This document shows positions 17,055 to 29,466 of a stretch of 64,000 nt of DNA, piece after piece (within the stretch, counting starts at the first letter, position 1; every line of letters begins with the position of its first letter). A program made the position numbers and the translations under genes. Under the pieces are notes generated by a model. That model was not told the origin of the DNA and did not search any database. It saw only the letters and a program-made list of their open reading frames with translations. This stretch comes from Nocardioides agariphilus (lineage in GTDB: Bacteria > Actinomycetota > Actinomycetes > Propionibacteriales > Nocardioidaceae). The stretch is from the NCBI RefSeq assembly GCF_015352445.1, contig NZ_JADKPO010000005.1:124001-188000 (forward strand), written 5' to 3'.

Positions 17055-18340
17055 GCGAGCCCGCGCGTCTGTCCGAGCGTCTGCGCCACATCCAGGGCCA
17101 CGCGCGCCTGCCGTCCGTCGTCGCCGGAGTCGCGACCGCCGGGGAGGTCACCTGGACCGGCGGAGCCGGCGACGTGCCGGGCGAGCCGGAGGACACGCAG
17201 TACCGGATCGGCTCGATCACCAAGACCCTCGTTGCGGTCCTGGTGATGCGAGCCCGCGACGAGGGACTGCTGGGGCTCGAGGACCCGATCGGGCGGTTCG
17301 TCCCCGAGACCGCCTACGCCGACGCGACGGTCGCCGAGCTGCTCTCGCACACCTCGGGGATGCAGAGCGAGCCGGTCGGCCCGTGGTGGGAGCGCTCGCC
17401 CGGGGTGGCCGTCCCCGACCTGCTGAGGGCCAACGACGGGTCGGGTCGGGTCGCCCCGGCGGGAGCGTACTTCCACTACTCCAACCTGGGCTTCGCGCTG
17501 CTGGGCGAGGCCGTCGCCCGACTGCGGGGCGCGCGATGGTGGGAGCTGGTCTCAGCCCAGATCCTCGAGCCGCTCGGCATGTCGCGTACGACGTACCTCC
17601 CGGTGGCGCCGCACGCCCAAGGCGCGAGCGTCGTGCACTTCACCGGAGAGCTGCAGCGCGAGCCGCACCAGGACACCATGGCCATGGGGCCGGCCGGCCA
17701 GGCGTGGAGCACCGTCACCGACCTGCTGCGCTGGGCCGACTTCTTGGCAACCGGCCACCCCGACGTGCTGTCCTCCGACACGCTGGCGGAGATGGCCACC
17801 ACGCGACTGCCCGCCGAGGGCTACGGCCTCGGGCTGCGCCTCATCGAGGCCGCAGGCCGTTCGCTGTCGGGGCACACGGGCTCGATGCCCGGATTCTTGG
17901 CCAGTCTGTTCGTCGACCGCTCCACCCGGGACGCGAGCGTGTTGATGACCAACGCGACGGCCGGCATCGGCACCGAGTGGGTGCCCGAGATGCTGCTCGG
18001 CAACGACGAGCCGGACCCGGTCGAGCCGTGGAGCCCCAGTGCTCCCGTGCCGCCCGTCCTGGCGGGCGTGCCGGGGGTGTGGTTCTGGGGCAACACGGCT
18101 CACGAGCTGCGCTGGCACCGTGGGCAGGTCCACCTGTGGGAGTTCGGCGACCCCGGAGACGCCTTCGTCTTCGACGTCTCCGGGGACCGCATGGTGGGGG
18201 TCGTGGGCTACCACCGCGGTGAGACGCTCCACGTCGTCCGGGGTGATGACGGCACGGTCAGCCACCTGGAGTGCGCGACGTTCGTCTACACCAAGGTGCC
18301 CTACGACCCGGACGTCGCCATCCCTGGCGGACATCCGTGA
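17051..18340 (+). CDS. Beta-lactamase-fold serine hydrolase
   Basis: This 429-residue protein belongs to the class C beta-lactamase/DD-peptidase-like hydrolases (esterases, peptidases). The three family motifs are present: SITK (SxxK, near residue 57), YSN (YxN, near 144) and HTG in GHTGSMPGF. No signal peptide is seen, so it is probably cytoplasmic, and its substrate is unknown. The C-terminal 100 residues form a separate domain (from [16 protein letters not shown]) common in esterase members. The GTG start overlaps the gcvP stop (GTGA), so it is translated from the gcvP message and may also respond to the glycine riboswitch. Confidence 0.88.
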   Translation: MSEPARLSERLRHIQGHARLPSVVAGVATAGEVTWTGGAGDVPGEPEDTQYRIGSITKTLVAVLVMRARDEGLLGLEDPIGRFVPETAYADATVAELLSHTSGMQSEPVGPWWERSPGVAVPDLLRANDGSGRVAPAGAYFHYSNLGFALLGEAVARLRGARWWELVSAQILEPLGMSRTTYLPVAPHAQGASVVHFTGELQREPHQDTMAMGPAGQAWSTVTDLLRWADFLATGHPDVLSSDTLAEMATTRLPAEGYGLGLRLIEAAGRSLSGHTGSMPGFLASLFVDRSTRDASVLMTNATAGIGTEWVPEMLLGNDEPDPVEPWSPSAPVPPVLAGVPGVWFWGNTAHELRWHRGQVHLWEFGDPGDAFVFDVSGDRMVGVVGYHRGETLHVVRGDDGTVSHLECATFVYTKVPYDPDVAIPGGHP

Positions 18341-18343
18341 GGA

Positions 18344-18865
18344 TCAGCCGATCGGCGTCCTCTTGACCTCGAGGTTGTAGTAGAACGCCGTGTCACAGGT
18401 CAGCGACACGATCTTGCCGTCGTACTTGGCCACCAGGTCGGTGCGCAGCTTGCGCTGGAAGCCACGGCTGTCGATCCGCATGTCGCCGTCGTCGAAGGAC
18501 TCCGACACGGGGATGCGGGCGCCGACGCGAGTGGCGGTGCCCTTGATGACGGCTCGCTTGCCCTCGACCTGGACCGTGGCCCGCAAGAAGCCGTCGACGA
18601 GGAACTTCTGGTCGGTCTGGCGCATGCCGTCGCGGTCGGCATCGGGGTTGCCGAGACCCACTTGCACCGTGTTGCCGTAGCGACTGTTCTCGTAGACCGT
18701 GGTGCGGACCGTGAAGCCGGGCTTGTGGCCGTGGCACTCGACCACGATGCCCTTCTCGGTCTTCCACTCCGCCGCCTGGGCGGGGGCCGCGAGGGCGACG
18801 ACGCTGGTGATGGTGGTGGCGAGAAGGCCTGCCGCGGCGAGACCTCGTGCGCTCTTGGTGTTCAT
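18344..18865 (-). CDS. Secreted protein of unknown function
   Basis: This 173-residue protein has a classical Sec signal peptide (about residues 1-32, cleavage likely after PAQAA). The mature part is small, beta-rich and polar, with two cysteines (VECHGHK and SLTCDTA) that may form a disulfide joining its start and end. I do not recognise the family. The gene ends 3 bases after the convergent serine hydrolase gene, and its start (ATG at 18865) has GGGAGC upstream. Codon use is typical of the genome. Confidence 0.75.
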   Translation of the reverse strand: MNTKSARGLAAAGLLATTITSVVALAAPAQAAEWKTEKGIVVECHGHKPGFTVRTTVYENSRYGNTVQVGLGNPDADRDGMRQTDQKFLVDGFLRATVQVEGKRAVIKGTATRVGARIPVSESFDDGDMRIDSRGFQRKLRTDLVAKYDGKIVSLTCDTAFYYNLEVKRTPIG

Positions 18866-18996
18866 GGCTGCTCCCTGGTTACGGATGTCTGGTGGGTTAG
18901 TCGAGACCAGGACGCGATCGAGGTACGGCGGGTTGGAATGCGGGCAGGTGGCGCGAGTGTGGCGTGTGTCACGCAGCGGCTCAGCCGGGGTTGGCG

Positions 18997-21864
18997 TCAG
19001 CCGCGCAGGTGCACGGTGGACCCGGTGCGCGCCTTGGAGACGACCAGCTGAGTCGGGATGCGGTCGCGCATCTCGGCGACATGGCTGACCACGCCCACGA
19101 CGCGCCCCCCGTCGCGCAGAGAGTCCAGTGTCTCCATCACGTCATCGAGCGTGTCGGCGTCGAGCGAACCGAAGCCCTCGTCGACGAAGAGTGTGTCGAG
19201 ACCAACGCCGCCGACCTCGTGCATGATCACGTCGGCCAGCCCGAGGGCCAGGGCCAGCGAGACGACGAACGTCTCGCCGCCGGAGAGCGTCGCGGGGTCG
19301 CGGCTCTCGCCCGACCAGTCGTCGCGCACCAGGAGACTGAGACCGCCCCGGCGTTCGCCTGCTCCGCGTCGGCCCGTGTGCTCCAAGGAGTAGCGGCGGT
19401 CGCTCATCGTGGCGAGTCGGACGTTGGCCGCGTCGACGACCTGCGTGAGCCGGAAGGCGAGCACGTAGGCCGACAGCCGCATCTGGAGCTGGTTGTCGCC
19501 GGACTTGCCCTCGGCGAACGACGCCACTGACGAGACCAGGTCCAGCTCGGCTCGCACGGGATCCCAGGCGGTGACGGCGTCGGACAGCCGTCGGTCGAGC
19601 TGGACGAGCCGGGTTGCCCTGACGACCTCTTGTTGCTCGGCCGCGAGCGCGGAGGCCAGCTCGTCGGCAGCCGCCAGATGGGCGGAGGCCAGCGTCTCGA
19701 GGTCGGGCGACTCACCCTCGCGTGCGTCCGAGAGGGCAGGGTCGGCGAGCACGGCCTCGACAGCAGCCATCCGTCGTGCGTGCTCGTCGACAGCGGCCTG
19801 CAGGGCGACCACCTCGTCGTGGGGCAGCGCCGCCGCGAGCGCGGAGGGTACGTCGGGGAAGCCGGCCTCGGCCGCCGTCGCGGCAAGCGCTTCGACCGCG
19901 TCGTCGCGGTGGCGCTCGGCGACCACGAGCGCAGCGTGGGACTCCTGGAGGGACGCGGTCGCGTCGGCGACGGCGGCTCGGTGGGCGATGAGGGACGAGA
20001 CATCGCCGTGGTCGTCGCCGAGCGCGGAGGCGAGCTCGGAGGTCACCTCGGCCAGGCGGGCTGCCAGAGGAGCGATGGTGGCGTCGAGCTCGGCGACCGT
20101 GGCTGCAAGGCGCTCGAGCTCCTCGGCTCCGGCTGCGAGGTGGGCCGTGTCGCGCAACACGGCTTCGGCGTCGGCCAGGGCACGCGTCAGCGCGTCGAGG
20201 TCGTCGGTGCCGGCGGCCTGGAGAGCCAGTGCCGCCCGGGTCTCGAGGTCCTTGGCGTGCGATGCCCTGGTGTGCTGCTCGAACTCGGCGTCGTCGAGGC
20301 GCTTGCGCAGCGCCTTCTCCGCTGCGGCGTCAGGTGCGCCGGGCGCAGCCGTGGCCAGGTGAGGGTGGTGCTGCGAGCCGCACACCGGACAACTGCCCCC
20401 ACCCGCGGCAAGGCGACCGGCGATCTCGGCAGCCATCCCGTCGAGGCGCGCCTGCTGCAGCATCACCAGCTCCTCCGCGAGCACGAGACGGGCGGTGACG
20501 ACCTGGTTGAGGTCGAGCTGCGCAACGACCAGCTCGTTGCGGACGGCTTGGAGGGTGCGACCGGCCTCCACCCGGCTGACGGCGACGTCACGAGCCGACT
20601 GCTCGGCGGGCAGTCGGGTGGCAGCCTCACGAGCGCTGGCGGCGCGGGCCCGCACCTCGGAGAGGTCCGCCTCGCCGCGCTGGTTGCGGGCGAGGGCCAG
20701 CTGATCGGCGAGCTCGGCGCGCTCTCGCTCGCGAGGCAGGAGCGCGCGCGCCCGCGCGCTGGCATCGGCGGCGTCGCGGACCAGCTCGGGCACGGTCTCA
20801 GCTGTGAGCTCTTCCGGCTCCAGCCCGAGCAGTGCCGCGGCCCGCGCTCGCTCGCGCACCACCCGGAGCTCTGCGTCCTCAGCGGCGGCCCCGGCCACGA
20901 TGACGACTCGCTGCAGCGGCACGACGCCCCTGGCCCGCGCCGCCGCGGCGAGCACGGCCCGGGAGCGGGCCACCTCGGGGGCCTTCTGCAGCAGTCGCTC
21001 GCGCTCGCGGATCGCCTCGGCCAGCCGCGTCCGTCGATCGGCTGAGGCCTTGCCGGCCTCGAGCGCGGCACGCGTCGTCGCCTCGGCGTCGCGAAGGCCC
21101 GGGAGAGCGGCGCCCAACGATGCGGCAAGGTCGTTCGCTGCGGCCACCAAGGTCGCGCTCCACTGCTGCGCGGACTCATCGGCTGCCGGCGCGGATGCCT
21201 GTGCCGTCTCGCTGATCCGGTGGACAAGGCCCGTGACCGAGCGCTCGTGGTCGTGGCTGTGACGCTGGAGGACGAGCCGACGATCGCGCAGCCACGACTC
21301 CACCCGCTCGAAGCGCTCGGTGCGGAACAGCTGCTGGAGCAGCCGGTGACGATCGTCGGACGACGCCCTGAGGAACGCCTGGAACCGACCCTGGGGCAGC
21401 ATCGCCACCTGGGTGAACTGCGTGAGGTTCATGCCGACGAGCCCGGAGATGAGATGGCCGGACTCGTCGAGACGGGTCGTCAGCGGAAGCCAGGTGCCCT
21501 CGACCAGCTCGCTGACCACGACGGCGGCCTGCTGGGCAGTGACCCCGGGCCCGCGCTTCTTGGGTCGCTGCCATGCCGGCGAGCGGACGATGCGAAAGCG
21601 TCGCCCAGACAGTGTGGCCTCGAGTGAGACGCGCGGGGGAGTCGAGGCGTCGGCCTGGTCGGAGCGCAGCCGCTTGGCGTCGTTGCGCTCGCCGGGCACA
21701 GCGCCGTAGAGGGCGAAGCAGACCGCGTCGAGGACGCTGGTCTTGCCGGCGCCCGTCGCGCCCGACAGCAAGAAGAGCCCGCCCGCGCTGAGGGCGTCGA
21801 AGTCGACGGATGTGGTCTGCGCGAACGGACCGAACGCCGTGATCTCCAGCCGGTGCAGCCTCAT
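18997..21864 (-). CDS. sbcC: Exonuclease SbcCD subunit C (SMC-type ATPase)
   Basis: This is the ATPase subunit of the SbcCD (Rad50/Mre11-like) nuclease, which processes DNA ends and hairpins. It has 955 residues. Walker A GATGAGKT lies at 35-42, and long coiled coils flank a zinc hook CPVCGSQHH near residue 491. The signature LSGGETFVVSLALALGL and Walker B DTLFVDEGFGSLD are near the C-terminus. The start is the ATG of MRLHRLEITAFGPF, which overlaps the sbcD stop as ATGA. An open extension of 19 residues upstream lies inside sbcD and is rejected. Confidence 0.95.
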   Translation of the reverse strand: MRLHRLEITAFGPFAQTTSVDFDALSAGGLFLLSGATGAGKTSVLDAVCFALYGAVPGERNDAKRLRSDQADASTPPRVSLEATLSGRRFRIVRSPAWQRPKKRGPGVTAQQAAVVVSELVEGTWLPLTTRLDESGHLISGLVGMNLTQFTQVAMLPQGRFQAFLRASSDDRHRLLQQLFRTERFERVESWLRDRRLVLQRHSHDHERSVTGLVHRISETAQASAPAADESAQQWSATLVAAANDLAASLGAALPGLRDAEATTRAALEAGKASADRRTRLAEAIRERERLLQKAPEVARSRAVLAAAARARGVVPLQRVVIVAGAAAEDAELRVVRERARAAALLGLEPEELTAETVPELVRDAADASARARALLPRERERAELADQLALARNQRGEADLSEVRARAASAREAATRLPAEQSARDVAVSRVEAGRTLQAVRNELVVAQLDLNQVVTARLVLAEELVMLQQARLDGMAAEIAGRLAAGGGSCPVCGSQHHPHLATAAPGAPDAAAEKALRKRLDDAEFEQHTRASHAKDLETRAALALQAAGTDDLDALTRALADAEAVLRDTAHLAAGAEELERLAATVAELDATIAPLAARLAEVTSELASALGDDHGDVSSLIAHRAAVADATASLQESHAALVVAERHRDDAVEALAATAAEAGFPDVPSALAAALPHDEVVALQAAVDEHARRMAAVEAVLADPALSDAREGESPDLETLASAHLAAADELASALAAEQQEVVRATRLVQLDRRLSDAVTAWDPVRAELDLVSSVASFAEGKSGDNQLQMRLSAYVLAFRLTQVVDAANVRLATMSDRRYSLEHTGRRGAGERRGGLSLLVRDDWSGESRDPATLSGGETFVVSLALALGLADVIMHEVGGVGLDTLFVDEGFGSLDADTLDDVMETLDSLRDGGRVVGVVSHVAEMRDRIPTQLVVSKARTGSTVHLRG

Positions 21865-23030
21865 CGGGTGCTCTCCGTGAGCAGGCTGTCGGTCTCGGGG
21901 TCCTCGCTGCACGCCTCGCACGCCTGCTGCAGGAGAGCGGACTCCTGGTCGGTGGCGGGCACTCCGCGGAGCTCGGCGACGAAGGCCAGCGCGATCTCGT
22001 GGTCGGTGAGGGCTCCGGGGCGGACGGTCGGCACGCCCCCGACCTCACCGCGCGCGGGCTCGAATGCGAGGACCAGTGTGTGGGGGAACCTCCGCCGCAG
22101 CCGCTCCATGGGCTGGTGAGGGCGGGTGGCATCGGTGATCGTGGCGTGCACCCAGCAGGTCTCGGCGTGCTCGAGGCGCGGATCGGCGAGCAGGTCGTCG
22201 AGCTTGCCGCTGATGCGGGCCAGGCGACGCGGGACCGGCGCCGCGACGAAGTCTGCGGTCACCGAGCCGTCGGCCGCCAGGTCGACGAGCCACGAGCCCT
22301 TGGTCTGGTGGGCCTCGGAAAAGGAGTAGGCGAGCGGAGACCCGCTGTAGCGGATGCGATCGCTGAGGCTCTGGGCTCCGTGGAGGTGGCCGAGGGCGGC
22401 GTAGTCGACACCGTCGAAGACCGACCCGGCCACTCGAGAGACGCCCCCGACGCTGATGTCACGCTCGGACTCGCTGGGCTCGCCTCCGGTGACGAAGGCA
22501 TGAGCCACGACCACCGAGCGCGTGGACGCGGACCGGGTCGCGAGATCGCGGCGTACGCGGCCCATGGCGGCAGCCAGCGCTGCCTGGTGGGAGCGAGTCG
22601 CCAAGGCCCACGGCTCCGAGAGCGCGAGCGGGTCGAGGTAGGGGAGCCCGTAGACAGCCACCGGTCCGTGGTCGTCAGCCAGCACGACCGGGACACCGAC
22701 GCTCGAGACGTCTGCTCGGATGAACACGCCTGCTGCGTCGATGAGGCGTGAGCTGAACCCCAGTCGCTGGGCGGAGTCGTGGTTGCCGCTGGTCAGCACG
22801 ACCTGGGCCCGCGAACGTGCCAGCCGCACCAAGGTCTCGTCAGCCAGGCGCACGGCGTCGACCTGGGGGAGTGCGCGGTCATAGATGTCGCCGGCCACCA
22901 CCACGAGGTCGACCTGCTCGGACTCGACGACCTCGAGCAGGTGGTCGACGTAGGTCGCCTGGTGCGTGAGCATCCCCTCCCGGTGGAAGGACCGGCCCAG
23001 GTGCCAGTCGGAGGTGTGGAGGATGCGCAC
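21861..23030 (-). CDS. sbcD: Exonuclease SbcCD subunit D (metallophosphoesterase nuclease)
   Basis: This is the Mn-dependent nuclease subunit of SbcCD. It has 389 residues. Metal-binding motifs are in order: HTSDWHLG (DxH), VVAGDIYDR (GD), TSGNHDSAQR (GNHD), VVVAHAF and LGHLHGAQ (GHxH). The GTG start gives the canonical VRILHTSDWH beginning; 17 more upstream residues are open but not family-like. It is the first gene of the sbcDC operon and lies downstream of the katG terminator. The 210 bases upstream hold its promoter, which I could not place. Confidence 0.95.
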   Translation of the reverse strand: MRILHTSDWHLGRSFHREGMLTHQATYVDHLLEVVESEQVDLVVVAGDIYDRALPQVDAVRLADETLVRLARSRAQVVLTSGNHDSAQRLGFSSRLIDAAGVFIRADVSSVGVPVVLADDHGPVAVYGLPYLDPLALSEPWALATRSHQAALAAAMGRVRRDLATRSASTRSVVVAHAFVTGGEPSESERDISVGGVSRVAGSVFDGVDYAALGHLHGAQSLSDRIRYSGSPLAYSFSEAHQTKGSWLVDLAADGSVTADFVAAPVPRRLARISGKLDDLLADPRLEHAETCWVHATITDATRPHQPMERLRRRFPHTLVLAFEPARGEVGGVPTVRPGALTDHEIALAFVAELRGVPATDQESALLQQACEACSEDPETDSLLTESTR

Positions 23031-23188
23031 ACCACGACCGTAGGAGTCGGCACCGACATCTCCCGGTTGCCCACGCCGCACGGGGCTACACGTGGCGGTA
23101 GCCGAGATGCTGGCACCGACGTCGTCCGGGTGATGTCCTCGGCCAGCACCACGAAGTCCACGACCAGCTCCACCGGAGCAGCGGGGGC

Positions 23189-23226
23189 GGAGGGCGTCGT
23201 GCGACGTGGGGCGTACGACGCCCTCC
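23189..23226 (-). terminator. Hairpin terminator downstream of katG
   Basis: GGAGGGCGTCGT pairs with ACGACGCCCTCC; with one G-T pair and two further pairs the stem reaches 15 bp around an 8-base loop. It lies 14 bases beyond the katG stop, and no T-run is present. Confidence 0.65.
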
Positions 23227-23240
23227 TGCGGCCGTGATCG

Positions 23241-25917
<2,677 letters not shown>

Positions 25918-25932
25918 GCGCCCTTTCCTGAA

Positions 25933-25950
25933 TGAGTCAAGAAAGACTCA
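25933..25950. promoter_or_regulatory. Inverted repeat upstream of furA, candidate FurA operator
   Basis: TGAGTC and GACTCA are perfect arms around the 6-base AT-rich centre AAGAAA. The repeat lies 16 bases before the furA start and overlaps the fdhD stop codon, where an autoregulatory site is expected. Confidence 0.5.
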
Positions 25951-26805
25951 CGAGTAGCGCACGGTGCGGTCGGCCGAGGTGAAGCCGAACAGCCCGAGCC
26001 CGGCCTCGCGTGCCAAGGAGACGGCCAGGCTGGTGGGGGCGCCTACCGCGACCAGGCAGCCGATGCCTGCGGCCACGGCCTTCTGTACCAGCTCGAAGCC
26101 GGCCCGCCCGCTGACGACCAGACAGGCCTCGGCGGGGGAGAGGCCCGCCATCACGCGTGCTCCGGTCACCTTGTCGACGGCGTTGTGGCGACCCACGTCC
26201 TCACGGACGAGGAGTCGCTCGCCCTCCGCGGTAAACAGGCCCGCGGCATGCACCCCGCCCGTCCGGCTGAAGACGGCCTGGCCCTCCCGCAGGCTCTCGG
26301 GCAGCCGGCGTACGACGGCGGGGGAGGGGAGCGGCCCGGTCCACCGAGGTACGACGAGACCGGATCTCGCCACGTCCAGCACCGCCGTCACCGAGTCCTT
26401 GCCGCAGACCCCGCACGCCGATGACCCGGCACTCATGCCGGTATGGCGATGGCCGATGTCGGCGGGCGCGTCCAGGGTCACCGTGACGACGTTGAACTCC
26501 TGCTCCGGGGTGAGGTCGACGTCGGTGCAGTAGGCGATCCCCTTGATGGCCGTCGGCGCGGCGATGGCCTCGTGGCAGCAGAACCCCGCGGCCAGCTCGA
26601 AGTCGTGCCCCGGTGTCCTCATCGTCACCCAGACCCGTTGCGCCGGGGAGCCCGGCGAGGTCAGGCGGATCTCCAGTGGCTCCTCGGTGGCCAGGCGGTC
26701 CTCACGATCGCGCTCGAGGTCGTCGGTGTGCTCGGTGACGCGGGTCCTGACGGTCGGTCCCGGTCGACGGGGCCGGGCCTCCGGCTCGACGAGGTGCTCG
26801 TTCAC
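25948..26805 (-). CDS. fdhD: Formate dehydrogenase accessory sulfurtransferase FdhD
   Basis: FdhD transfers sulfur to the molybdenum or tungsten cofactor of formate dehydrogenases. It has 285 residues. Family marks are DREDRLATEEPLEIRL, GHDFELAAGFCCHEAI, the catalytic loop SACGVCGKDS (CxxC), HAAGLFTAEGE, REDVGRHNAVDKV and SGRAGFELVQKA. The GTG start overlaps the pepN stop (GTGA), so it is coupled to the aminopeptidase gene. No formate dehydrogenase gene lies in the window, so its client must be elsewhere. An upstream in-frame extension belongs to pepN shadow sequence. Confidence 0.94.
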   Translation of the reverse strand: MNEHLVEPEARPRRPGPTVRTRVTEHTDDLERDREDRLATEEPLEIRLTSPGSPAQRVWVTMRTPGHDFELAAGFCCHEAIAAPTAIKGIAYCTDVDLTPEQEFNVVTVTLDAPADIGHRHTGMSAGSSACGVCGKDSVTAVLDVARSGLVVPRWTGPLPSPAVVRRLPESLREGQAVFSRTGGVHAAGLFTAEGERLLVREDVGRHNAVDKVTGARVMAGLSPAEACLVVSGRAGFELVQKAVAAGIGCLVAVGAPTSLAVSLAREAGLGLFGFTSADRTVRYS

Positions 26806-29312
26806 GGCTTGATCGCCCCGGACGACCCGAACGCCTCGACGACTGCCAGGCGGCGCTCCAGGTCCCAGGTGAAGTCCACGACCTCGCGGCGGAGTACCGG
26901 GTCGAGGTCTTCTCGGCCCAGCAACGACCTGGCCCGCTCCACGGTGCCGGCGTTGATCGACCACCGGGGGTAGAAGTCGCCCACCGACTGGGCCAGCAGG
27001 TAGCCGGTACGCACCTCGGCGGTCGCCGGCAGGTCCTCGAAGTAGCGCTCGACGTAGGGGTCGGTCAGGTGCTCCTGCCCGACCTGCCACACGCCGAGCC
27101 CGATGGCCTCCAGCTCGTAGTTGGGCACCTCGACCTCGCCAGTGAAACGGGCCCACGCCCACGACTTGGCCGCGGCATCCGGCAGCGCCGCGAGCGCCTT
27201 GGCGTGCTCGACCTGCGAGACGGCCGTGACCTCGTCGGCGAGCTGGGCTGCGAGCTCGTCGCGGTCGATCGCCCCCCGGACGGCGAGCTGGACCAGGATC
27301 CGCCAGCGCAGGTCGAGGTCCACGACGACGCCCTCGGGCAGTCGGTCGCCCGCCGCGAGCCAGTTCCGTAGCAAGGCGGGCTCCTGACAGGCCGACACCT
27401 GCCCCTGGAACGCGGCGAGCTGGAGCGTGGAGCCTGCCTGCGACGCTGCGACGCAGGCCGCGGCGGTCTCATGCACCCGCGCGCGTGCGGCGACGGGGTC
27501 CTGCGACACCGGCACCACGGCGCCCAGCGCCCAGGCAAGGGTCTGGCCGACGCCGTCGTCGGTGTCCTCGTGGGGGAGGGCCGCCGCGAGGAGGTCGAGA
27601 GCAAGAGCAGGGTCGAGACGTGCGTGCTGAAGGGCATTGCGCACCGACAGCCATACGCTGGCGCGTAGCAACGGGTCGGTGCTCGTGGACAGCACGTCGG
27701 GTAGCGCGGCCAGCGTGCTCGCGTCGGGAAGGGTGACGGCCCAGGTCTCGATCTCGGGGTCGAGCACGACTGCGCCGGTCGGCACGGTCACCGGCACGGT
27801 GTCGGAGTCGACGACGAGGCGTTGCACTCGCCAGGTGCCCGTCCGATCCGCCGGCGCGGCCGCCACGGCCAGGGCGTGGTGGCGGCCGGCCCGCTCTCCG
27901 GGTGGTGGAGTCAACCGGATGAGGCCGGAGGCGCGGTCGAGCTCGAGCGTGTCGGGCCCAGCCGAGAGCAGCCAGCCGTCGCGGAAGCCGGCCAGGTCCT
28001 CGGCACCGGCGCGCTCCCACGCCTCGAGCAGGTCGACCATCGTGGCGTTGGCGAAACGGTGTCGCTGGAAGTGGTCGCGCACCCCGCCGAAGAACACCTC
28101 GTCGCCCAGATGGCTGTTGAGCTGCTTGAGGATGCCGGCGCCCTTGGCGTAGGAGATCCCGTCGAAGTTCTGCAAGGCGGTCGCGGCGTCCTCGGCACCG
28201 TTCCCGGCGACCGGATGCGTGCTGGGCCGCTGGTCGGCAGACAGCCCCCACGACCTCCTGCTGTAGGCCTCGGACACCCACACGTCCTCGAACTCGGTCG
28301 CGTCCGCGGTGACCCGGGCGCCCATGTACTCGGCGAACGACTCGTTGAGCCACAGGTCGTCCCACCATCGGGGAGTGACGATGTCGCCGAACCACATGTG
28401 CGCCATCTCGTGGGCGATCGTGCTGGCGCGGAGGGTGTGAAAGGTCCTGACCACGCGACTTTGGAAGATCATCGGGTCACGGAAGGTCACGCAGCCGGCG
28501 CTCTCCATCGCTCCTGCGTTGAACTCCGGCACGAAGGCCTGGTGGTAGTCGCCGAACGGGTAGCGGATCTCGAACAGGCGGTGGAACTCGTCGAAGCACT
28601 GCGCGGTGACGGTGAAGATCTCCTCGGCGTCGTGGTCGAGGTGAGCGGCGATCGAGGCGCGCGCGCTGAGACCGAGCGGGATGCCGTCGTGCTCGGTGCG
28701 CACGACGTGGTAGGGACCGGCAACGAGCGCCACCAGGTAGGTCGGCAGCGGCAGGGTGGGCCCGATCTCCCACACGCCGGGCTCGAGCTCGGTGGCAGGA
28801 GAGTTCCCGATCACCACCCAGTCACGTGGCACCCGGGTGCGGAACCTCCACTCGGCCTTGAGGTCGGGCTGGTCGAAGCAGCCGAAGATGCTCGGGGCAG
28901 CGTCCAGGAAGGGCATCGCATAGACGTAGTGCCGGCCGTCGGCGGGGTCGACCGAGCGGTGCAGCCCTTCGCCGTCGTGCCGGTACGTCATCACCGCATC
29001 CACCACGACGCGGTTGCTGCCGGGCTCGGTGTCGATCGGCACCCTGCCGCCCTGGTGACGCGAGAGGTCGACGGGAAAGTCGTTGACCGTGACCGACAGG
29101 AGCGAGGCGGGCTGGATCTCGAGGAACGTCGGCCCTCCCAGCGACACCAGGTCGATCGTCGACACCGAGCCGAAGGTCTCGTCGCCGCGGTCGAGGTCGA
29201 GCGACACGTCGTACGACGTGACCTCGATGCGGTCCGCGCGGTCGCGGGCCTCGCTCTGCCGGAGGCTCAGGGGTTGGGCGGCTCCACCCGGGAGCCGTGC
29301 GCTGCTCACCAT
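26802..29312 (-). CDS. pepN: Aminopeptidase N, M1 family
   Basis: This cytoplasmic zinc aminopeptidase removes N-terminal residues from peptides. It has 836 residues, typical for the actinobacterial type with an ERAP1-like C-terminal domain. The substrate motif AGAMESAG, the zinc motif HEMAHMWFGD with its downstream glutamate in LNESFAEYMG, and the N-terminal saddle domain are all present. The start is ATG at 29312; the second codon GTG is an alternative. It is the first gene of a coupled pair with fdhD. Its divergent neighbour is the S55 peptidase gene. Confidence 0.93.
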   Translation of the reverse strand: MVSSARLPGGAAQPLSLRQSEARDRADRIEVTSYDVSLDLDRGDETFGSVSTIDLVSLGGPTFLEIQPASLLSVTVNDFPVDLSRHQGGRVPIDTEPGSNRVVVDAVMTYRHDGEGLHRSVDPADGRHYVYAMPFLDAAPSIFGCFDQPDLKAEWRFRTRVPRDWVVIGNSPATELEPGVWEIGPTLPLPTYLVALVAGPYHVVRTEHDGIPLGLSARASIAAHLDHDAEEIFTVTAQCFDEFHRLFEIRYPFGDYHQAFVPEFNAGAMESAGCVTFRDPMIFQSRVVRTFHTLRASTIAHEMAHMWFGDIVTPRWWDDLWLNESFAEYMGARVTADATEFEDVWVSEAYSRRSWGLSADQRPSTHPVAGNGAEDAATALQNFDGISYAKGAGILKQLNSHLGDEVFFGGVRDHFQRHRFANATMVDLLEAWERAGAEDLAGFRDGWLLSAGPDTLELDRASGLIRLTPPPGERAGRHHALAVAAAPADRTGTWRVQRLVVDSDTVPVTVPTGAVVLDPEIETWAVTLPDASTLAALPDVLSTSTDPLLRASVWLSVRNALQHARLDPALALDLLAAALPHEDTDDGVGQTLAWALGAVVPVSQDPVAARARVHETAAACVAASQAGSTLQLAAFQGQVSACQEPALLRNWLAAGDRLPEGVVVDLDLRWRILVQLAVRGAIDRDELAAQLADEVTAVSQVEHAKALAALPDAAAKSWAWARFTGEVEVPNYELEAIGLGVWQVGQEHLTDPYVERYFEDLPATAEVRTGYLLAQSVGDFYPRWSINAGTVERARSLLGREDLDPVLRREVVDFTWDLERRLAVVEAFGSSGAIKP

Positions 29313-29466
29313 GTCAGCCTAGGAGCAGCCGACCAACGTGTCGCGGACAAGCGGCCGGCAAAGACCGGCTGTTCGGTGTCGCAGTGCCCACGGGACCTTC
29401 GTGAGAGGCAGACTGTGCGCCGCGGGGGCCACGGGGGCTGCCGAGTCTGCACGAGAGGAAGCAGCG

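Noticed and set aside
18997-19530. Plus-strand frames opposite the 3' end of sbcC
   Set aside because: sbcC motifs (signature and Walker B) lie on the minus strand here, and the plus frames have no family features.
23031-23188. A short valine-rich frame (VELVVDFVVLAEDITR) between katG and sbcD as a small gene
   Set aside because: The first codons look coding-like, but the frame loses that character quickly and has no ribosome site or clear end.
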